A stretch of DNA of 64,000 nt from Stomoxys calcitrans. Its lineage: Eukaryota; Arthropoda; Insecta; Diptera; Muscidae. Positions within the stretch are counted from its first letter, which is position 1; each line of letters starts with the position of its first letter. Shown piece after piece: positions 51,001 to 60,000 of the stretch. The notes beneath the pieces were generated by a model, which worked only from the letters and a program-made list of their open reading frames with translations, did not search any database and was not told the DNA's origin. Made by a program: the position numbers and the translations under genes. The stretch spans positions 14,784,643 through 14,848,642 of the forward strand of contig NC_081553.1 of assembly GCF_963082655.1 (NCBI RefSeq). The letters are read 5' to 3'.

Positions 51001-54000
51001 TTCAATTTAAGATTAGGGCTTCATGAGAATTCTCATATGATTGACGCTATGAATAGTCAAGCGAACATTGGTTGGTATAATGCTCAGTATTTATCTCCCT
51101 TGGGATATATAAATGAACCTGAATCGGGTACTATCGCTTTTTACGAAAAGGCACTAGCCGGCACTCACCGTGGGTAGCTACATCTTAACCTACTTTTCCT
51201 TGTTTTTTTTTTTTGGTTTAGTTATAATTGTTATTATTTTTTGCTTATTTTATTATTTGTAGCTTTAAGTTCAAACCCTAGATTAAGATTTTTCTATTTA
51301 ATGTAGTAGTCTCGGGAGCAAGGACGTCAATAATTCTAATTTCATGTATCCATATTACATTTTACCTTTTATGCTAAAGCCAGGTGCTGAAACTACCTAA
51401 TATGTTATTGCGATAATACATTATAGTCATAAGTTTTCTTTATTATGTTTCTAATTCTACTTCAATGTTTAAAAAAAGACTCAATAAATAAAAACTTCTA
51501 ACTTCTAACTTCTGTGAATGGCAATGATTTTCATATAATTTTGGCAATTTATCAAAATTTTTTTTATTTCTATTAAAATATAAAATACTAAAAAAATGTT
51601 TTCGTCTATGTATATACGCACTTGTTGACGATGTTTTTTTCTTATTTTTAAAACAACAAAGTTGTGGTTTTTTCGTATAATATGTGGGTTTTTTTGTCGT
51701 CGGCAATTTTGAGAAAGCTGCCTTAAATTTATTAAATTCCAACTGAAAGAGATTTATTTAAGAACCAAAAACATACATATGGGACATTCCACATATATTT
51801 TTATATGAAATCAAAGGCTAATACCATTTTTTCTATGTGTGGTTCGCGATGTCAATAACCAGTCTATGCTATTAAAAAACCACATTTTTGTCAACCTTTT
51901 TTACTTTTTTTTTCCAAACAACTTTTTTATTTTTATAAATAAATTTTATCAAGTATAAAAGTTCGTCAAGTTTTCCAAGACATTTGACAAATTTTATTTT
52001 ATCCAAATTTCATCAAAACAAAAATAGATTAGAACGCTTCACGCCCACAAAATTTCAACCATTACCTCAGCATATGTGCCCAATGGCTTCCCAAGCGTCT
52101 AGTTGAACCAACTCAAATTTGGTAATGGTTTGATAGTTGATTAAAAACATGATCTTTAAAGCACATAGGCAACAAAGAGAACTATGGAAAAAAACATATC
52201 AACAAAACAAAAGAAAACGTAGATGATTATCAAATTGTGAAGCATTTTTTTTTTTGGAATTATTTAAAATTAGAAAATGTTTCCTTAGTTTGATTTAACT
52301 ATTCATTTTCGTTGAAATTCGATATTCATAAAATTAATAAAATTGTTTTTAAATGTATATCGAGTAGCCAAGTTCGTCAATATTTGTTTTCAATTTGTAA
52401 CTCTTTTTTCCCAAATTTCATCAAAACCTAATTACAAGTCAACAAAAATAGATTAAATCGCCTCACACCCACAAAAAATCAACTATAGCCTCATCATATG
52501 TTCCCGCCCAATGCCCAGCGTCTAGTTGAACTAATTTAAATTTGATAATAGTTTGCTAATTGATTAACACCACCATAAGTAATCACACTTATCTCCAGTA
52601 AAAAAAAGCCACAGTATTTATTGAACATTAAAATTCTTATCTATGTTTCGAGCCAAACAAACAATTGTATTTTTTTTATACCCTACACCACCACTGTGGT
52701 ACAGGGTATTATAAGTTTGTGCATTTGTTTGCAACGCTAAGAAGGAGAAGAGCTAGACCCATTGATAAGTATACCGACCGACTCAGAATCACTTTCTGAT
52801 TCGATTTAGCAATGTCCGTCTGTCCGTCCGTCCATCTGTGAGTGCATGTATTCTTATAGTCAAAGTACTGGTTGTACATTCTTTTAATTACACCCTACAC
52901 CACCACTGTGGTACAGGGTATTATAAGTTTGTGCATTTGCTTCCAACGCTAAGAAAGAGAAGAGCTGGACCCATTGATAAGTAGAGAGCACTTTTTGTTT
53001 ATGGACCAATTTTGACCAAAATTTGTATTTAGGCATTATTTGGTGTAAAAAAACCAATTTTGACGTCATATCTGGTATACGAAAAAAAAATACAAAATGT
53101 GCGAACCAAAATAGATACGTTTAGAGCCTTAAATGATTTAATGGTTTGGGTTCTAAGTACTTTTGTGGGTATAAATGTCCTCTTGCAACCCATTTTCCTC
53201 TAATTGTATCCTAAGAATCACTAGGTCCAAATTTGTTCCGGTCTTCCGATTTAGGGTTTTAGGCCTATAAAACAACATTTACTGTCCAATTTGGCTATAA
53301 ATTTGGCACAACGAATTGGGTTAAGATCCCAGATGTATGTGCCGAATATAGTTCAGATCGGTCTATATCTTAGCATAGCTCCCATCTAGACCGATCTCCC
53401 GATTAAGGTCTTAGGCCCTTACAAGCCGTATTTATTACCCGATTTGGCTGAAATATGGCACAACGAGTTGTGTTTAGATTTTTGATATCTGTGCCAAATA
53501 TGATTCAGATCGATCAATATCTTACCATAGCTCCTATATAGACCGATGTCCTGATTTAAGATTTTAGGCCCTTAAAAGCCGTATTTATTATTTGCCGATT
53601 TGGCTTAAATTGGCAAAACGAGTTGTGTTTAGATTTTGGATATCTGTGCCAAATATGGTTCAGATCGGTCTATGTCTTAGCATAGCTCCCATCTTGACCG
53701 ATCTCCCGATTTAAGGTCTTAGGCCCTTAAAAGGCGTATTTATTTCCCGATTTCGCTGAAAATTGGCACAACGAGTTGTGTTTAGATTTTTGATATATGT
53801 GCCAAATATGGTTCAGATCCGTTTCTGGAAATACATAAGTTTATAGGAGTGAATGTAATAAAGATTTGAATATTTGTACAGAAGAAATACTTAATACTCT
53901 TAGCGTTTTCTAAACCTACATTCGATGAAACGAATTTCTGTGTTTTCAAATTTTTTTTCCGATGCTCCAAAAAATATATCTATATATATTGGGTTGCCCA

Positions 54001-57000
54001 AAAAGTAATTGCGGATTTTTTATATAGTCGGCGTTGACAAATTTTTTCACAACTTGTGACTCTGTAATTGCATTCTTTCTTCTGTCAGTTATTAGCTGTT
54101 ACTTTTAGCTTGCTTTAGAAAAAAAGTGTTAAAAAAAGTTCATTCTAAGTTTTATTAAAAATGCATTTACTTTCTTTTAAAAAATCCGCAATTACTTTTT
54201 GGGCAACCCAATATAATGTATTCGCTCTCTATTGATAAGTATACCGTTCGGCTCAGAATCACTTTCTGATTCGATTTAGCCATGTCCGTCTGTGAGTCCA
54301 TGTATTCTTGTTATCAAGGTACAGGTAGTTTGCTGGCCAATCTTCACGAAATTTTGCACATTCCACTTTTTTGGCTCATGGACGAACGTTATTGATTTTG
54401 GTAAAAATCGGTTCAGATTTGAATATAGCTCCCATATATATGAATCGCCCGATTTGCACTTTAAAGGCCTTAGTAACTACATTTTTAAACCAATCTGCAC
54501 AAAATTTGGCACGGATTGTTTTGTCACTGGTCTTAACATATCTGCCAGATTTCATCAAAATCGGTTCAGATTTGAATATAGCTCCCATGTATATGTATCG
54601 CCCGATTTGCACTTTAAAGGCCGTAGTAACTACATTTTTCAACCAATCTGCACAAAATCTGGCACGGATTGTTTTGGTACTGATGATAACATATTTGCAA
54701 GATTTCTTAAAAATCTGTTCAGATTTGAATATAGCTCCCATGTATATGTATCGCCCGATTTGCACTTAAATGGCCGTAGTAACTACAATTTTCATACGAT
54801 CTGGCGTGCATTGTTTTGTTACTGATCTTAACATATCTGCCAGATTTCATCAAAATCGGTTCAGATTTGGATATAGCTCGCATATACATGTATTGCCCGA
54901 TTTTCACATTAAAGGCCGTAGTAACTACATTTTTCAACCGATCTGCACAAAATTTGGCACGGAGTGTTTTGTTACTGATCTTTACAAATCTGCAAGATTT
55001 CATCAAAATCGGTTCATATTTGGATATAGCTCCCATGTATATATATCGCCCGATTTTCACATTAAAGGCCGTAGTAACTACATTTTTCAACCGATCTGCA
55101 CAAAATTTGGCACGGAGTGTTTTGTTAACATATTTGCAAGATTTCATCAAAATCGGTTCAGATTTGGATATAACTCCCATGTATATGTTTCGCTCGATTT
55201 GCCCTTATATGGCCGTAGTAACTACAATTTTGGTTCAAATTAAGATGTAGCTCTCATATACTTATATCTATTGCTCGAATTTACGGTAGGTGTAGGTTAT
55301 TATACAGTCGGCGCCGTCCTACTTTTGCCTTTCCTTACTGGTTTTGTTATTAAAAAATGTTTTTTTCTATTTACAGATTGCCGTACCCGATCTTGTTGAG
55401 GCCGCTAAAGATGCCGATGTTTTGATTTTCGTTGTGCCCCATCAATTCATTCCCAATTTCTGCAAACAACTCTTGGGCAAACTTAAGCCAAATGCCATAG
55501 CAATCTCCTTAATCAAGGGCTTCGATAAGGCCGAAGGTGGTGGTATTGATTTAATTTCCCATATTATCACACGTCACCTGAAAGTTCCCTGTGCCGTATT
55601 GATGGGTGCCAATTTGGCCAATGAAGTGGCTGAGGGACAATTCTGTGAGACCACCATTGGTTGCCGTGATGCCAAATATGCCAAAATCCTGCGTGACCTC
55701 TTCCAAGCCAATCACTTCCGTGTTGTGGTGGTGGATGATTCAGATGCAGTGGAAATTTGTGGTGCTTTGAAGGTATGTTGTTGGCAAATAGTTTGGTTAA
55801 TTTTTATGGATTTGTGTTAATTTTTTTGTACTTGCTTTGTTTTTAGAATATTGTGGCCATGGGTGCTGGTTTCGTTGATGGCCTAGGCTTGGGCGACAAC
55901 ACCAAGGCTGCTGTTATCCGTTTGGGTCTGATGGAAATGATTCGTTTCGTTGAAATCATGTATCCCGGCGGCAAATTGTCTACCTTCTTTGAAAGCTGTG
56001 GTGTTGCTGATTTGATTACCACCTGCTATGGTGGCCGCAATCGCAAAGTTGGTGAAGCCTTTGTCAAATCGGGCAAGACCATTCAACAATTGGAAACTGA
56101 ATTGCTTAATGGCCAGAAATTGCAGGGCCCTCTCACTGCCGAAGAAGTTAACTATATGTTGAAAAACAAGAATTTGGAAGAAAAGTATTTGAGACATATT
56201 TAACGATATTATTTATAGAAAAAAAATTGAATATTGTTCTTGTTGTTGCTTGTTTACAGATTCCCCCTCTTCACCGCCATTCACAAGATTTGCTCTGGTT
56301 CCCTTAAGCCTCAAGATTTGATTGAATGCATACGTTGCCATCCCGAGCACATGTAAGTTGGTTTATTTTTCAGTCCCTTAAAACATTCAAGTTCTAGGAT
56401 TTAGTAATACTCTGTTACTTTCTTCCTTTGCATCATGTTCAATTCTGAATTGGAAGTTTTCATTTAGACTATTTCAGTATTTTGTATTATGTTTAGTTTA
56501 GTTGATATATTTGTTTGTTACTAATTAAGATGATTGTCAAGTATTAGGTCGATTACCCTGTCCTTCAAGGGTAACCGATCAGTCACTCTTAAACAGTTGT
56601 TATTTTTTTTTAGAATAGAAATATTTATGTCATTTATTATATTCTAATATTCTAATATCCTTGTTTTATTTGTTTTTAATAGAGGTCTTGTATAAAATTA
56701 AATTAAATATGTCTTAAAGTCTCATTCATTAGATTGTTTAAAGTATAAGCATATCATGTTTGTAACCTGCACCACCAAATTGTTAATAATTTAAACAAAA
56801 ACTACCAATTAGATGTAATTGAACATTTAAAATTGTACAACTGAATATTTCTGTTCCTAAAGGAATAGCTAAAAATATCTTTCAGCATATTTTCATATAA
56901 AGTAGTATGAAGAATTTTTTTTTTATTTTATTTGAGATATGATTGATTATTTTTTAAATGGCATGTTTTTTTTTAAGTTGTAATTATTAGATTTTGTTCA

Positions 57001-60000
57001 TATACAAGGAAACATTTATAGCCTGTTTGTGGACGTCGAAAGTAATCTATCCTTCGGCCTGCAAATGAAAAAAAAATGATTTGGGTTTGTGTATCTCATC
57101 TTAACCGACGAATTTATTGAACGATAAGTCGAACAGAATCGTAAGCGGTCCCATACAAAAATAGGTTCATGTATATCGTAACAGTTGCCAAAAATGCGAA
57201 GCAAATGTAAAAACCAGTCACTTGATAATTTGCCTTCGAGCAAGAATTATTTAGTAAAAATGGAAAGCACAGAACAAGTGAAATTATAAAAATTTTAGCA
57301 TTTAAGAACCTTAGATGCCAACCAAATTGCAAATTTTGACCATGAACATTCCACTAAGGAACATGGGCAAACTTCTCACATTTTAATGAGTGCAGTCCTC
57401 CTCCTTTTTATTCGGACTCTGCTCGGAACGGCGTGCCGCAGTGCGACACCTCTTTGAAGAGAAGTTTTTACATGACATAGCACCTCACAAATGTTGCCAG
57501 CATTAGGAGGGGAAAACCACCGCCGAAAAATGTTTTCTGATGGTCTCGCCAGGATTCGAACCCAAGCGTTCAGCCTCATAGGCGGACATGCTAAACTCTG
57601 TGCTACGGTGGCCTCCCACCACTGATTGTTTTAATAACAATAGGCGGCCAAGAAATGTTGTCTATAACAATTTACGGACTTTTCTCTTAAGCGTTCTTCT
57701 AAAATCAGCTTTAATATTAAAATTTTTACCTTTCTACATCGCTGTAGTATTACAATGTTGGGCTCCTCCTCCTCCAACCGCCAAAAAAGTAAACGCTAAT
57801 GGATGATTCCTATTGATTTTTTATTAAACTCAACATGCAACACAATTTTATATTTCAAAAATGTTTTAAGCTTGTGTATGTGATTGAAATAAAGAAAGCC
57901 GTAACACAGTTGCCACTTCGGGACCTTGCACAAATACCGAGTGCCTATCCCGGCAAGGGATAGCTATGAGCACCACACAGGCTGAAACATTGAGGTCCGT
58001 GTGGTGTTCATAGCTGTTACGAGAAGCTTAGCTGCAAGCTGCCGGGCGCGTCCATAGGTTGCAGATAGTGGAATGCTCCATACGGAGTAGCTGCAACCAA
58101 CGGCAGTCTCGGACACTCAGCGATATCGAGCGGAGAGTCTCAGTGAGAGGCCGGTTGGCATCGGCTTTTGCACAAATACTGAGTGCCTATAATGCTCGAT
58201 ATTACAAGGCGGGTTATTGGCGCCTTTAAATAACCAATGGCCACCCTGTTTCCGTAGCAATCGGTCCTTTGGACCGGAACGTACTTGCTCATCTACAGGA
58301 GCATGACGAGGATCGCCACCTCCAAATAGAAATGTGGTTACAACAACAACTGAGTGCCCAATGGCCACCCCGTTACCGCGGCGATCGGTCCTTTGGACCG
58401 AATCTCATCTATAGGAGCAAGACAAGGATCGCCACCTCCAAATACAAATGTGGCTACAACAACAACAACTGAGTGCCTATGATGTTCGATATGACAAAAC
58501 GGTTTATTGGCGCCTTTAAATAACCAATGGCCACCTAGACTAGATCAAGCTTGCTCACCTACAGGAGCTTGACGAGGATCGCCACCTCAACATGAAACTG
58601 TGGCTACAACAAAAACAAAATAGTTGCACCACTGTACAAACCAATTGGTATAAGATCAGGAGACATCGAAAAAAAAAAAACACCCATATGGCAATGCCAA
58701 AATCGTAAGTATGGGAAAATGAGAACATTAATTTACGTATGTATGTGCAGGCGACCAATTGAATTCGACATACACAAACCGAAAAAGATTCTTTTTCGAC
58801 CACTATACAAACCAATTGGTATAACATCGGGAGACTTCGAAAAAAAAAGCAACCATATGCAATGCCAAAATCGTAAGTATGGGAAAATGAGAACATTAAC
58901 TTACGTATGTGCAGGCGACAAATTGAATTCGACATACACAAACCGAAAAAGATTGGATTTCGAGCCATTGATTGTCTTTTATTCGTCTGGACTATTTGAC
59001 GCCCACAAACACGGTATTAGGGATAAAGCAAGAGTTACTACAATACATCCAAGAACTCAATAGAGAGCCCAATGTGTGCTTAATAACGGTGTTCAAAGCA
59101 CTTTTTTTGTTTTGTCAGAACCAAATCGTTCATGAGCCGGTTTCCGTCTCCGATTCGGAAGTACAGTCATTCTAAGTCAGCAGTTGTTGTTGTTGTAGCA
59201 ATGTGTTCTACACTGAGACGGCAGCCTTTGCCGATGAAGGAATCCATCGGGTCAATCCGTTACGTACAAGCGGCTGCCATGGGATTGCTTAGTCAGCAAT
59301 GTGTTCGGACTATGTGACATCTTCGAAGTTTTCTACTAGAAATTTGCACAGTTTTAGCTAGGCACGGGAGCACTATGAGCACCACGGAGTCTGGAACCTT
59401 GAGTTCCGATCTATCTGGTGTTAATCGTTATCACATCCACAGGTTGCTGCTAGTGGAATGCCGAGTAACTGTAGCTTCTGTCACGGACTAGGAGAGAGTA
59501 GAATAGGGAATAAATAGAGGTCACACAGTGCCGGAGATGCCATGGCTCTGTTTCGTTTTCGATGGTCCACGAGGACCATCCTATAACATGGCCTAGGTTG
59601 ATTGAAGCCACGGCAAATGTGTGCGGTGATGGCATGTAAAGCAGTTGTTGTGCTCTGCAGTCTTTGAAGTCTTTGCTATTGCTCGGCGAATGGAAATGCA
59701 CCAACGAGATACAGGGAGAACGGTCTGTATGACTACACTAGGGCGGGTCCTTTTCGGTCTTCCGTAGCGGGATTACTCTTCCAGACATCGAATACTTTAA
59801 GATTGCTCAAAGACAGAGAGATGGTGTCAGAATCCAGTAGCTAATATTTGATTCAAATGGTAATGAAGAAGCCTATAGAATTCATAACAATAATTTTGAA
59901 TCTCACGGCAGCCGGTTGTACGTAACGAATTGACCCGATGGAATCCTTCATCGGCAAGGGCTGCCGCCTCGGTGTACAACACACTGTTACAACAACAACA

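Larger units (their letters stand above)
46633..51510 (+). mobile_element. Full-length Jockey-type non-LTR retrotransposon
   Basis: 4,878 bp bounded by a perfect 13-bp direct repeat TCTGTGAATGGCA (46620-46632 and 51511-51523), the expected target-site duplication. It has two intact overlapping ORFs, no LTRs, AATAAA near 51483, and a tail of TAACTTC units rather than plain poly(A). The gag-like ORF1 with a PRE_C2HC-type region and three zinc knuckles, together with an ORF2 with endonuclease and reverse transcriptase, points to the Jockey clade. The leader is only 50 bp, so slight 5' loss is possible. It lies in Gpdh intron 2 in the sense orientation. Confidence 0.93.
30437..55376 (+). other. 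Gpdh intron 2 (24.9 kb)
   Basis: Donor GTAAGT at 30437, acceptor TTTACAG ending at 55376. The intron is filled with SINEs, MITEs, tandem-core repeats and a complete Jockey-type LINE. No host exon is seen inside it. It is far longer than the other Gpdh introns here (186, 74 and 75 bp for introns 1, 3 and 4). Confidence 0.93.

Noticed and set aside
54292..55243. Overlapping long frames of up to 177 codons in family-4
   Set aside because: They repeat with the tandem unit and are open on both strands; no domain, so repeat artefacts.
58555..58968. 137-codon minus-strand frame
   Set aside because: Protein repeats with the 171-bp duplication, is Phe-rich and matches no known domain.
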